Below are positions 1 through 8,146 of a DNA stretch of 64,000 nt, piece after piece. The position numbers were made by a program, and so were the translations under genes. Below the pieces are notes generated by a model, which was not told where the DNA came from, did not search any database, and saw only the letters and a program-made list of their open reading frames with translations. Source of the DNA: Bacteroidales bacterium (GTDB lineage: Bacteria > Bacteroidota > Bacteroidia > Bacteroidales > ML635J-15). The stretch lies in the NCBI GenBank assembly GCA_003249955.1, contig QKHS01000041.1:124001-188000 (forward strand). The letters run 5' to 3'. Position 1 is the stretch's first letter. The number at the start of each line of letters is the position of its first letter.

Positions 1-218
1 TCGAAAATCAGAATGCAGAAACAGGTATAAATACATCAGATATTAAAAATACCATTTCAGATCTGGAAGACGAGTACAGAATTCCATTTCAGATGTTTGT
101 TGACGGGTATAAATACAAAGAAATAGCAGAGCATACAAATTTGCCGATAGGGACAGTTAAGAGCAGAATATTTTTTGCAAGGCGGATTTTGATGGAAAAC
201 TTACAGGACTTTAAATAA
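1..218 (+). CDS. ECF-type RNA polymerase sigma factor, C-terminal part (5' end outside window)
   Basis: Only the last 71 codons are present; the first complete codon begins at base 3. The stretch LEDEYRIPFQMF, followed by YKEIAEHTNLPIGTVKSRI, is a clear sigma-70 region 4 helix-turn-helix, the part that contacts the -35/-33 promoter element. The ending after ARRILMENLQDFK is normal for small extracytoplasmic-function sigma factors. Any anti-sigma partner or target is outside the window or unlinked, because the next gene follows a strong terminator. Regulon unknown; the family call is secure. Confidence 0.9.
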   Translation, partial: ENQNAETGINTSDIKNTISDLEDEYRIPFQMFVDGYKYKEIAEHTNLPIGTVKSRIFFARRILMENLQDFK

Positions 219-240
219 AGACTTATTTTACGCTTACATT

Positions 241-273
241 AATGCCACGGATTTGTCCGTGGCATTTCTTTTG
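241..273 (+). terminator. Rho-independent terminator after the sigma factor
   Basis: A perfect 10-bp stem (atgccacgga / tccgtggcat, 242-251 and 256-265) with a 4-nt loop is followed by a T-rich run. It closes the sigma-factor transcript 23 bp after its stop codon. Confidence 0.9.
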
Positions 274-339
274 TAAACAAGTTTTTGATTTGCAAAATAT
301 ATAGAATTTATGTTACTTTACGCAATCAAAAACTTGAGC

Positions 340-1881
340 ATGTTAAAAATAACTACATTTTTAATTTTTATATTAGTTATTCAATTCAGTTTCGGTCAAA
401 AGCTTATAAAGTCCGGCGATTTGGCTTTGGAAAGGGAGCAATATTCGCAGGCAATAAAATATTATGAGTCTCAGTTAAGTAAAAAAAGAAATAATAAGCA
501 CATAATTGCAGAAGCATCATTTAAGGCAGGATATTGTTATAAGAAGTTATCTTTGCCGGAATCTGCAGCCCCCCGATTTAAGCAATCAATAGATAATGAT
601 TATTCAGACCCGGTTGTTTATTTGTATTATGGTGAAGCATTGCAGATGTTGCAAAAATATGATTCTGCTTTGGTGCAGTACGAGAAATTTAAAGAACTGG
701 CTCCGGACCACAAACTGGCAGACAAAGGGATAGAAAGTATTCGGTTTACATTTGAATCATTGAATAATCCGTCCAGGTACGAAGTAAAAATATACGGAGT
801 GCTTAATTCAGGAGAATATGATTACTGTCCGTTTTTTGAAGTAAAGAATAAAAAGAAGATATATTTTACATCTACACGCTATGCACCTACACATGTTTCA
901 GTAAGTCCGGAATCGGGAGAGTTTTGTTCAAATTTGTTTTTTTCGGAACAGGATAAAAACGGTAAATGGTCAGATCCGGTTATTGTTCCCGGGATGGTAA
1001 ATACTTCCGATGAAGAAGGAGCGGCATGCCTTAACCGTAAGTCTAGCAATCTCTATTTTACACGATGTAAATATGATAAAGATTTTGATAAAGGCTGCCG
1101 TATTTATGTCGCAAAAAGAGTAGGAAGCTATTGGGGACAAGTTCAGGAAGTTGAAATACCTGGTATTCCTCAGAGCATATCTATCGGTCATCCGGCTATC
1201 AGTGACGACGAGTTGACTTTATATTTTGTGGCAGACAGCTTGCTGGGTGGATTAGGCGGAAAAGATATCTATAAGGTTGTGCGAGAAAGGAAAAACCTGC
1301 CATTCGGCCCCCCCCAGAATTTAGGTCCATATATCAATACCGAAGCAGATGAAGTACATCCTTACATAAGAAGTAACGGAGATTTGTATTTCTCTTCCGA
1401 CGGACATCCCGGTATGGGAGGTTTTGATATTTTCAGAGCTAAACATATTTCAGGAGTACAATACAACCTTTTTAATCCCGGAAGTCCCATTAATTCGTCA
1501 CATGATGATTTTGGCATAGTATTTATGGGAATGAAAGAAGAGGGATTCTTATCATCAAGAAGAATAGGCGGAATGGGTAAAACGGATATATTTCATTTTG
1601 TTTTGCCGGAACTCAGATTTACTGTGTCGGGAACAGTTTACGATCAAAAAACAAATCAGGTTATGGAGAATGTTGACATACAAATAATGAATGACGAGTA
1701 TGTTCTGATGGACACACAGTCAACAGACGAAAACGGCTTTTATGAAATAGAGCTTATACCTGAGAATAATTATATTATTTACTATAAATTGACAGGATAT
1801 ACAGTTGAAAAAGCCATTGTCAATACAAAATCGTTGACAGAATCAAAACATTTTTCACGAGATATATTTTTAAAAAAATAA
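340..1881 (+). CDS. TPR / PD40 beta-propeller exported protein, PorE-like but without OmpA domain
   Basis: Starting at the ATG at 340 gives a 513-residue protein with a good signal peptide (MLKITTFLIFILVIQFSFGQ); the longer reading from 310 would bury it. After the signal come TPR-like helices (about residues 20-130), a PD40/WD40-like propeller with repeated YFTS, LYFTR, LYFVAD and LYFSSDG strands (about 150-430), and a carboxypeptidase-regulatory-like beta sandwich at the C-terminus. This is the architecture of PorE-type T9SS periplasmic proteins, except that the peptidoglycan-binding OmpA domain of the next gene is absent. It may be a periplasmic partner or paralogue of that protein. Two cytosine runs (6 at 569-574 and 8 at 1308-1315) are odd for this low-GC DNA. 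The family call is good, the precise role inferred. Confidence 0.8.
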   Translation: MLKITTFLIFILVIQFSFGQKLIKSGDLALEREQYSQAIKYYESQLSKKRNNKHIIAEASFKAGYCYKKLSLPESAAPRFKQSIDNDYSDPVVYLYYGEALQMLQKYDSALVQYEKFKELAPDHKLADKGIESIRFTFESLNNPSRYEVKIYGVLNSGEYDYCPFFEVKNKKKIYFTSTRYAPTHVSVSPESGEFCSNLFFSEQDKNGKWSDPVIVPGMVNTSDEEGAACLNRKSSNLYFTRCKYDKDFDKGCRIYVAKRVGSYWGQVQEVEIPGIPQSISIGHPAISDDELTLYFVADSLLGGLGGKDIYKVVRERKNLPFGPPQNLGPYINTEADEVHPYIRSNGDLYFSSDGHPGMGGFDIFRAKHISGVQYNLFNPGSPINSSHDDFGIVFMGMKEEGFLSSRRIGGMGKTDIFHFVLPELRFTVSGTVYDQKTNQVMENVDIQIMNDEYVLMDTQSTDENGFYEIELIPENNYIIYYKLTGYTVEKAIVNTKSLTESKHFSRDIFLKK

Positions 1882-1887
1882 AGTTAT

Positions 1888-1895
1888 TATATTTG
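1888..1895 (+). promoter_or_regulatory. Promoter -7 element (TATATTTG) of the PorE-like gene
   Basis: An exact Bacteroidota -7 match (TAnnTTTG) lies in the 44-bp gap, 30 bp before the chosen ATG at 1926. No clear TTTG -33 box is visible. It suggests the second gene can be transcribed independently of the first. Confidence 0.5.
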
Positions 1896-1925
1896 ACAAA
1901 GTTTTACAAACCAAAACTGAATACT

Positions 1926-4007
1926 ATGAAACGGATTGTTTTTTTATCATTGGTGGCTCTCTTTCCGGTAATTCTGATGGCACAGGGTTCTTTAATCGGC
2001 AAAGGGGATGAGTATTATAATACAGGACAATATGAACTTGCAAAGGATTATTACCAAAAGGCAATACCTTCTCTTTCATCAAAAGAAGATAAGGCTCAGG
2101 TTAATTATAAATTAGGGTTCTGTTTTAAAATGCTTGGCGATTCGGATAAAGCTGAAATGTACTTTAGCGAAGCAGTAAAAAACTACGTCAAGGGAGTAAT
2201 AAAACCGGATGTATTGCTTTTTTATGCTGATGCTTTGAGAATGAATGGTAAGTATGAAGATGCTATCGATATTTACAAACAATATCTTCAGGTATCACCA
2301 CAGGATCATAGAGCAACTTCAGGTTTGGCTTCGTGTTCGGTTGTCCCGAAATGGATTAATCGTCCTACAAGATATAAAGTTGTTAACGTTTCCAAATTTA
2401 ATACATTACAGCTTGATTTTTCTGCCGTGTGGTCATCAAAGGATTACAGAAGCATTTATTTTACATCTTCACGTGAAGGGTCAATGGGTGCCAGAGACAA
2501 CTACAAATCAGGACAAAAGTTTACCGATATTTTTGAAGTTACTCAGGACAGAAAAGGAAACTGGAGCGAGCCTGTGCCACTTGCAGGGGGAATAAATACA
2601 GAAGAAGATGAGGGAGCATCTACCGTTTCTATGAAAGGATCTGATATGTTTTTTACCAGATGTAAAGCAGGTAAGAAAATAGATGAGCCATGTAAAATAT
2701 TTTATGCGACTAAAAAAGGCAATGCATGGAGCGAGCCTGTTGTCGTTGCTATGCCAGGTTTTGATAACTACGAAGTAGGCTATCCTGCACTGTCAAAGGA
2801 TGACAAAATTCTGTATTTTTCTGCAGAAGCTCCTGACGGATATGGAGGAATGGATCTTTATATGGCACAAAGAACAGGTACAACTTTTAGTAAACCTGTA
2901 AATCTCGGGCCGGAAATAAATACTCTGGGAGATGAAGTTTTTCCTACAGTACGTGAAGACGGAACTTTGTATTTTGCATCTGACGGACATCAGGGGATGG
3001 GCGGACTTGATATTTATAAAGTAAAAACAGACGATAAAGGTAATATTACAGGTATCGAAAACATGAGATACCCTATTAACTCTTCATTTGATGATTTCGG
3101 AATTATCTTTAACGGCAAGGAAGAATCGGGATATTTCTCCTCAAACCGCAAAGGTGGTAAAGGTAGCGACGATATATATTCTTTCAGCCTTCCGCCACTT
3201 GTAATTACATTAAACGGAACAGTAAGAGATACAACAAATCTCGATAAAATTACTATGATTAAAGGTGCAAAAGTTACTTTAGCTAATGACGCAGGTCTGG
3301 TAGCAGAATTAGTATCATCAGAAACAGGCACTTTTACATATAAATTACAGCCAAACCAAAAATACGAAATTAAAGCAGAGGTTTCAAAAGACTATTTCTC
3401 TAATTCAACCAAATTCTCAACATTTAATGTCGAATATGATACTGTTATCAATGTTGTTATGAATCTTGGCAGAATACCTAGAGTAATAGTTCTACCGAAT
3501 ATTGTGTATGCTTATGACAGTGCAAGTTTAAAACCTGAGTCAACGGTGTCTCTGGACGAACTTGTAAAGACTTTGAACGACAATCCTAATATTACCATAG
3601 AACTAAGATCTCATACCGACTTCCGTGGTAACGATGACTATAATATGGAGTTATCTCTCGGACGCGCAAAATCATGTGTGGATTATCTTATTGCAAAAGG
3701 AATCAAACCGGACAGACTTACTGCAAAAGGTTTTGGTGAGACTGAGCCAAGAACTGTAACAAAAGAAATTGCGGCTGAGTTTCCTGTTTTTAAAGAAGGA
3801 GACGTTCTTACGGAAGAGTATATAAATAACCTTAAAGATAATAAGCAGAAAGAAGATGCCCATCAGCTAAACCGCCGTACAGAATTCAGTGTACTTACTA
3901 CTGATTACGGAGTAGCGAAAGAAGAGGAGCAGAAAAAGGATGCAGTAGTTCCGAAAGGGCAACCCGGATCGGCTATAATAAAAAATACAGAATCAGGAGA
4001 TTTTTAA
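1926..4007 (+). CDS. PorE-like OmpA-family protein (TPR, PD40 propeller, CRD, OmpA)
   Basis: The start at 1926 gives a signal peptide ending ILMAQ and a 693-residue protein; the reading from 1893 adds eleven residues ahead of it and would begin upstream of the likely transcript start. Domains in order are TPR repeats (about 25-140), a PD40 beta-propeller (about 160-420), a carboxypeptidase-regulatory-like domain (about 430-510) and an OmpA C-terminal domain (about 520-640) with DSASLKPES and the peptidoglycan-binding pattern NMELSLGRAKSC. In Porphyromonas and Flavobacterium such proteins anchor the type IX secretion machinery to peptidoglycan or act as related periplasmic scaffolds. The tandem paralogue upstream lacks the OmpA part. 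Assignment as a PorE orthologue, rather than one of several OmpA/PD40 paralogues, is not certain. Confidence 0.82.
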   Translation: MKRIVFLSLVALFPVILMAQGSLIGKGDEYYNTGQYELAKDYYQKAIPSLSSKEDKAQVNYKLGFCFKMLGDSDKAEMYFSEAVKNYVKGVIKPDVLLFYADALRMNGKYEDAIDIYKQYLQVSPQDHRATSGLASCSVVPKWINRPTRYKVVNVSKFNTLQLDFSAVWSSKDYRSIYFTSSREGSMGARDNYKSGQKFTDIFEVTQDRKGNWSEPVPLAGGINTEEDEGASTVSMKGSDMFFTRCKAGKKIDEPCKIFYATKKGNAWSEPVVVAMPGFDNYEVGYPALSKDDKILYFSAEAPDGYGGMDLYMAQRTGTTFSKPVNLGPEINTLGDEVFPTVREDGTLYFASDGHQGMGGLDIYKVKTDDKGNITGIENMRYPINSSFDDFGIIFNGKEESGYFSSNRKGGKGSDDIYSFSLPPLVITLNGTVRDTTNLDKITMIKGAKVTLANDAGLVAELVSSETGTFTYKLQPNQKYEIKAEVSKDYFSNSTKFSTFNVEYDTVINVVMNLGRIPRVIVLPNIVYAYDSASLKPESTVSLDELVKTLNDNPNITIELRSHTDFRGNDDYNMELSLGRAKSCVDYLIAKGIKPDRLTAKGFGETEPRTVTKEIAAEFPVFKEGDVLTEEYINNLKDNKQKEDAHQLNRRTEFSVLTTDYGVAKEEEQKKDAVVPKGQPGSAIIKNTESGDF

Positions 4008-4027
4008 ATAAAACAATAAATTTAATT

Positions 4028-4059
4028 AAGCAGCCTCTTTACGGGCTGCTTTTTTTTTG
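4028..4059 (+). terminator. Rho-independent terminator
   Basis: Stem agcagcc/ggctgct (4029-4035 and 4044-4050) with an 8-nt loop followed by a run of nine T. It ends the PorE-like transcript. Confidence 0.92.
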
Positions 4060-4206
4060 CCTGATACGAAATAGGATTATTGCTGAGGAATAATGTTAAT
4101 TCGTGTGAAACTTTAATGAATTAACTTTTAAGATAAATATTTTAACAAAATATTTAGTTTTCTAAGTTGCTGATAATCAGAATGTTGTTGTTTATATGTT
4201 CGAATA

Positions 4207-4251
4207 AACTAAAAAAGTAGTTGTATAACTAAAATATTAGTTGTATATTTG
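4207..4251 (+). promoter_or_regulatory. BlaI-type operator array overlapping a Bacteroidota promoter
   Basis: Two near-identical 20-bp units begin at 4207 and 4227, so half-sites AACTA and TAGTT alternate as AACTA-6-TAGTT-4-AACTA-6-TAGTT (4207-4242). Each neighbouring pair is an inverted repeat. The array overlaps TTG at 4221-4223 and runs up to TATATTTG at 4244-4251, 20 bp apart, which is canonical -33/-7 spacing. A repressor bound here would block the promoter. The natural candidate is the BlaI-like protein encoded 60 bp downstream. The rest of the 300-bp gap (4060-4206) holds nothing I recognise. Confidence 0.75.
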
Positions 4252-4311
4252 CGTTATAAGTTAAAACAAAAAATAAATTTTATAAACTAAAGACACAAAA
4301 TAATAAAACCT

Positions 4312-4698
4312 ATGAAAGAATTAACAAAAGCCGAAGAGCAGATAATGCAGATTCTGTGGAAACTTGAAAAAGGGTTTGTAAATGATATAGTAGGAGAGAT
4401 GCCTGATCCCAAGCCGGCCTACAATACTGTTTCAACAATTGTGCGGATTCTGGAAACAAAAGAATTTGTGTCTCATAAGGCTTATGGAAAAACATACGAA
4501 TATTTCCCGCTTATTACCAGGGAAGAATATACTTCAGGCTCTTTAAACAGGTTGGTGAATGATTACTTTGATAATTCATATCATAATCTGGTGTCATTTT
4601 TTACCAGAAAAGATAATGTCTCTGTTAATGAACTTGAGGAAATGAAAAGAATGATTGAAGCCGAATTGTTAAACAAGAAAAAACATAGCCATGAATAG
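4312..4698 (+). CDS. BlaI/MecI/CopY-family transcriptional repressor
   Basis: The 128-residue protein has the family winged helix at the N-terminus (KELTKAEEQIMQILWKLEKG, then AYNTVSTIVRILETKEFV) and a C-terminal dimerisation helix region. Its length is typical. It overlaps the following M56-peptidase gene by 8 bp, the usual repressor/sensor-protease pairing: the membrane protease senses a signal and causes repressor inactivation. The regular palindrome array just upstream suggests autorepression. In Bacteroidota such pairs are common and usually not linked to a beta-lactamase; none is present here. The target genes and signal are unknown. Confidence 0.9.
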   Translation: MKELTKAEEQIMQILWKLEKGFVNDIVGEMPDPKPAYNTVSTIVRILETKEFVSHKAYGKTYEYFPLITREEYTSGSLNRLVNDYFDNSYHNLVSFFTRKDNVSVNELEEMKRMIEAELLNKKKHSHE

Positions 4699-5956
4699 TT
4701 TGTCAGCATATATGATTCAGGTGATTCTTATTTCAGGTCTTATGTATCTTTTTTATTACCTGGTATTAAAGAATCTGACATATTTCAGATTAAACAGATA
4801 TTATCTTTTATCTGCATTTGTTTTATCGGTTGTTATCCCTTTAATTCATATTCCGGTAAAAAGTTCTGTTTCTGAAATTGTACCTTATGTAATGCTAAAC
4901 GAAATAGTTGTTGGTTCATCGGGGCAGCAATCATTTTCTGTGGCAGGCACTGCTCCGGACATATTCAGGACTCTGTATTTATTTGTTTCAGTCTTATTGG
5001 GATTTAGGATAATATTCGGGTTTTATTCAATTATAAGGATTTATCGTAAATCAGAAAAGATGGATTTTGGTTCACTTAAAGTCTATTCATCAGAAGTTAA
5101 GATAAGTCCGTTTTCTATTTTTAATATGATTTTTATTAATAATGAAGAAGCTTCTGACAATAAATCTGTAATGCAGATTATCGCTCACGAAAATACACAT
5201 ATTTCTCAATTTCACAGCCTGGATATAATTGTTTCGGAAATACTTTGCGTAGTGTTCTGGATTAATCCGTTTTTCTGGCTTATAAAATACAATCTTAAAT
5301 CAACTCACGAATATCTGGCCGATGAAAAAGTTATGGAGCAAGGCTTTGAACCGGCAGGATATTTTATGCTCCTGTTCAGTAATGTTGTTGGGATAAGAAT
5401 AGGGTTGGCCAACAATTTAAATCAATCTCTCACTTTAAAAAGAATGAAAATGATGAAAAAAGAAAGATCGCCACGCTATTTGCGTATGGCATATTTGTTA
5501 ACGTTGCCTTTTGTTGCAGCAATTGTTTTTGCATTTTCGTGTACAGATGCAGGAGCTGGTTTTAAACCAATCGAGAAAAAGGGAAATGTTATGTCGGTTG
5601 CAGATGACACAATTAAAACCAACGTTACCGGAGAAGTATATGAAGAAGTAGATGAAATGCCTGTTTATGGTAAAGGGCAGCAGGATTTGGTGGATTACAT
5701 TGTAGGTGAAGTAAAATACCCGGATGATGCCCGTAAAAAAGGAATACAGGGAAAGGTTTTTGTTTCATTTGTTGTTACACCGAAAGGAGATGTTAAAGAT
5801 GTTTCAGTCGTAGAACCTGTTAACGATCTTCTTGATGCAGAAGCTATAAGAGTTGTATCTTCTATGAAAAAGTGGAACCCCGGTAAATTAAACGGTAAAG
5901 CGGTAAGTGTGAAAATGGTTATGCCGATTATGTTTAAACTGGATGACAAAAAGTAA
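4691..5956 (+). CDS. BlaR1-like M56 membrane metallopeptidase with TonB C-terminal domain
   Basis: This 421-residue protein has N-terminal membrane segments (about 5-25, 33-53 and 92-115), then a zinc site HENTH at 166-170 with the downstream glutamate in HEYLADE (about 207), typical of peptidase family M56. A further membrane helix lies near 265-290, ending in a Cys-containing AFSCTDAG. The C-terminus (about 335-420) is a TonB-like domain (YPDDARKKGIQGKVFVSFVV). Instead of the penicillin-binding sensor of BlaR1, the periplasmic part is therefore TonB-like, as often seen in Bacteroidota. It probably senses envelope conditions and relieves repression by the partner encoded directly upstream. 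Substrate inferred only. Confidence 0.88.
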   Translation: MNSLSAYMIQVILISGLMYLFYYLVLKNLTYFRLNRYYLLSAFVLSVVIPLIHIPVKSSVSEIVPYVMLNEIVVGSSGQQSFSVAGTAPDIFRTLYLFVSVLLGFRIIFGFYSIIRIYRKSEKMDFGSLKVYSSEVKISPFSIFNMIFINNEEASDNKSVMQIIAHENTHISQFHSLDIIVSEILCVVFWINPFFWLIKYNLKSTHEYLADEKVMEQGFEPAGYFMLLFSNVVGIRIGLANNLNQSLTLKRMKMMKKERSPRYLRMAYLLTLPFVAAIVFAFSCTDAGAGFKPIEKKGNVMSVADDTIKTNVTGEVYEEVDEMPVYGKGQQDLVDYIVGEVKYPDDARKKGIQGKVFVSFVVTPKGDVKDVSVVEPVNDLLDAEAIRVVSSMKKWNPGKLNGKAVSVKMVMPIMFKLDDKK

Positions 5957-5969
5957 AATCAGCATGAAC

Positions 5970-6000
5970 AAATGAGCAGATTTATATCTGCTCATTTGCT
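5970..6000. terminator. Bidirectional terminator between convergent genes
   Basis: An 11-bp perfect stem (aaatgagcaga / tctgctcattt, 5970-5980 and 5987-5997) with a 6-nt loop lies in the 49-bp gap between the peptidase gene and the convergent helicase gene, and can serve both. Confidence 0.8.
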
Positions 6001-6005
6001 TTGTG

Positions 6006-7433
6006 TTATTCTAAAAAATCTTTCGAGAAGTTTACCAGATAAAGTTTTTCAGTAGCCCTTGTTACAGCAGTATAAAGCCATCGGGTAAATGCGTATTTAT
6101 CTTCGGCACCAAGTTCTTCCGGTTTAATATACCCGTGATCTACAAATACAGCTTTCCATTGTCCGCCTTGTGATTTATGACATGTGAGAGCATAAGCAAA
6201 TTTTATTTGCAGAGCGTTAAAATAAGGATCTGCAAGAATTGCTTCATTACGTTTCTTTCTGTCCGGAATATCAGCATAATCAATATTTAAAATTTCGTAG
6301 AGTTCTTTGTAATAATTGTTGTCCATAGCCGGAAGATCGTTGCTTAATGTGTCCAGTATAGCTTTGGCTTCAATCTCCAGCTCAGGAAAATCAACAAATT
6401 TTACAATAAGATCGACGTAACGGCGTCCGAAAAGTTCATATTTTTTCCCCACTCTCACAACTTCAACAATGTCGCCGTTAGCTATAAAGTCTATTTCCGC
6501 ATTTTCAGGTAGCCACGAATAATTGTTTTTTACAACCATCAGCAGGTCTCCGTTTGTAATTTCTTCCTCCTTCCACATAATCCTGTTACGGATGCCAAGA
6601 TTATATTTCCCGGCTGTTTTGTTTGAGCGGCAGATTATTTTTGTTTCTCCTTCTCCATAATTTGAGTAGCAGTTTTCAATCTCTTCCAACAGTTCGTTTC
6701 CGCTTGTCCGTATTATGTCCGTAAACCCGGCTGTCGTTAATTTAGGTATATCTGTCTGTATTATGTCGAGATTGTTTCTGAGATTTGTTGCATTAAAAAG
6801 TATTCCGGATTCTGTAGCCTGTCTAACAACCTCCGATAGTTCCGATTCATATACTTTCATGTTAAGCGATTCAAGATACTTTTTATCCAGAGCAGGACTT
6901 AAAAGGGTGTTAACAGGAGGTAACTGTGCTGTATCTCCAACCAGAATCAGTCTGCAATTGTTATCGTTAAACACAAAACTCAGCAAGTCCTCAAGAAGAC
7001 GTCCTGAGCCGAAAACAGAACCTGATAAATCTGTATTCCCTATCATAGAAGCTTCGTCAACAATGAATACAGTATCTTTATACTTGTTGAAATTAAGTCC
7101 GAAATCGCTGTTTGGTTGTTTTGATGATTTTTTTCTGTATATGCATTTGTGAATTGTATATGCAGATTTTCCGGAATAGCTGGACAGCACTTTTGCCGCT
7201 CTTCCGGTAGGAGCCATCAGTACTGTCTTTATTTTAAAATCACTCAACGTGTTTATTAAAGCGCTGATAAGAGTAGTCTTTCCTGTCCCTGCATATCCTT
7301 TAAGTAAAAACAGGCAAAATTTCTCAGGATCATGTAAAAAAGACAATAAATTGTCTGCTGCCTGCGTTTGTCCTAATGTCGGATTGTGAGTCAGATTTGC
7401 AAGTATGTTGTTGTTGAAAAACTTTTCAGACAT
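6006..7433 (-). CDS. RecD/Dda-like superfamily 1B ATP-dependent DNA helicase
   Basis: The start at 7433 (MSEKFFNNN) gives 475 residues; the longer reading to 7547 runs through an A/T-rich leader and over the divergent gene. Walker A GYAGTGKTT lies at residues 46-54, followed by APTGRAAKVL (motif Ia-like), Walker B FIVDEASMI, VGDTAQLPP (motif III) and a C-terminal UvrD_C_2 part with TCHKSQGGQWKAVFVD and YTAVTRATEKLYLV. These are the motifs of SF1B helicases such as RecD2, Dda and TraA. It lacks the long N-terminal region of RecD2. It probably acts in DNA repair or replication restart. It faces the hypothetical/DUF3822/rsmD operon across a short shared promoter region. Confidence 0.88.
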   Translation of the reverse strand: MSEKFFNNNILANLTHNPTLGQTQAADNLLSFLHDPEKFCLFLLKGYAGTGKTTLISALINTLSDFKIKTVLMAPTGRAAKVLSSYSGKSAYTIHKCIYRKKSSKQPNSDFGLNFNKYKDTVFIVDEASMIGNTDLSGSVFGSGRLLEDLLSFVFNDNNCRLILVGDTAQLPPVNTLLSPALDKKYLESLNMKVYESELSEVVRQATESGILFNATNLRNNLDIIQTDIPKLTTAGFTDIIRTSGNELLEEIENCYSNYGEGETKIICRSNKTAGKYNLGIRNRIMWKEEEITNGDLLMVVKNNYSWLPENAEIDFIANGDIVEVVRVGKKYELFGRRYVDLIVKFVDFPELEIEAKAILDTLSNDLPAMDNNYYKELYEILNIDYADIPDRKKRNEAILADPYFNALQIKFAYALTCHKSQGGQWKAVFVDHGYIKPEELGAEDKYAFTRWLYTAVTRATEKLYLVNFSKDFLE

Positions 7434-7481
7434 TAAAAATATTTTAAGATTAAAATTAGCTTTTTTTTTAAAAAAATAAAT

Positions 7482-7501
7482 TATTTTTGTTGGCAAAACT
7501 A
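7482..7501. promoter_or_regulatory. Back-to-back -7 elements for divergent genes
   Basis: TATTTTTG on the plus strand (7482-7489) and TAGTTTTG on the minus strand (7494-7501, read as caaaacta on plus) are exact TAnnTTTG matches only 4 bp apart. Neither has a clear -33 TTTG. They fit start sites for the gene at 7519 (plus) and the helicase (minus); the two polymerases would exclude one another. Confidence 0.5.
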
Positions 7502-7518
7502 AATTTAAATTTTCACTA

Positions 7519-8136
7519 ATGGAAAAAACAGTTGGGATTATTATCAAAATCGTTCTCTTAGGAGCAATTATAGCGTTGGGTTATTTTATTATTATCGGTA
7601 TTAATAAACCGATAGATTTTGAGGACGCAAGAGTTAAACGTTTCGATCTTACGATCAGCAGGCTGAAAGACATAAGAACAGCCCAGATAGCGTATAAGGA
7701 AGTTACAGGATTTTATACTCCTGATTTTGACACTCTTATTAATTTTATTAAGACTGAGGATATTCGTGTAGTTCGTGCTATAGGTTTTGTTCCTGATACT
7801 CTTACTGAAGCTCAGGCTTTAAAGTTAAATATTATATCCCGTGATACATTTTATGTTCCGATTATTGACTCATTGTTTAAACATATTAAATATCCTATAG
7901 ATTCTATCCGTTACCTCCCTGTAGGAACAAGAAGCGAATTTATTCTGGATACAAATGCTGTTATGACAGGTTCAAATGTTATGGTAAAAGTATTTCAATG
8001 CTATGCTCTTTACAATGATGTACTCGATGGCCTTGACAAACAGTATATCATCAATTATAAAGCTTTGAAAAAAGATACCTGTCTTAGAGTCGGAAGTTTA
8101 ACAGAAGCAAACAATAACGCAGGTAACTGGGAATAA
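7519..8136 (+). CDS. Conserved hypothetical membrane-anchored protein
   Basis: I do not recognise a named family. The 205-residue protein has one N-terminal membrane helix (about residues 5-27, KTVGIIIKIVLLGAIIALGYF) followed by a soluble part. Directly after the helix comes RLKDIRTAQIAYKEVTGFYT, reminiscent of the helix of type II/IV pseudopilins, where amphipathic sequence follows a single membrane helix, though no prepilin cleavage site is seen. It lies 10 bp before the DUF3822 gene and is probably co-transcribed with it and rsmD. Confidence 0.7.
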   Translation: MEKTVGIIIKIVLLGAIIALGYFIIIGINKPIDFEDARVKRFDLTISRLKDIRTAQIAYKEVTGFYTPDFDTLINFIKTEDIRVVRAIGFVPDTLTEAQALKLNIISRDTFYVPIIDSLFKHIKYPIDSIRYLPVGTRSEFILDTNAVMTGSNVMVKVFQCYALYNDVLDGLDKQYIINYKALKKDTCLRVGSLTEANNNAGNWE

Positions 8137-8146
8137 TAGTATTCTC

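Noticed and set aside
310-339. Longer N-terminus for the first PorE-like gene
   Set aside because: It would put ten residues before a clean signal peptide that begins at the ATG at 340.
4312-5956. Beta-lactam resistance locus
   Set aside because: BlaI/BlaR1-like pairs are common in Bacteroidota, the sensor part is a TonB-like domain, and no beta-lactamase gene is present.
7434-7547. N-terminal extension of the RecD-like helicase
   Set aside because: It covers an A/T-rich promoter region and overlaps the divergent gene; family similarity begins after 7433.
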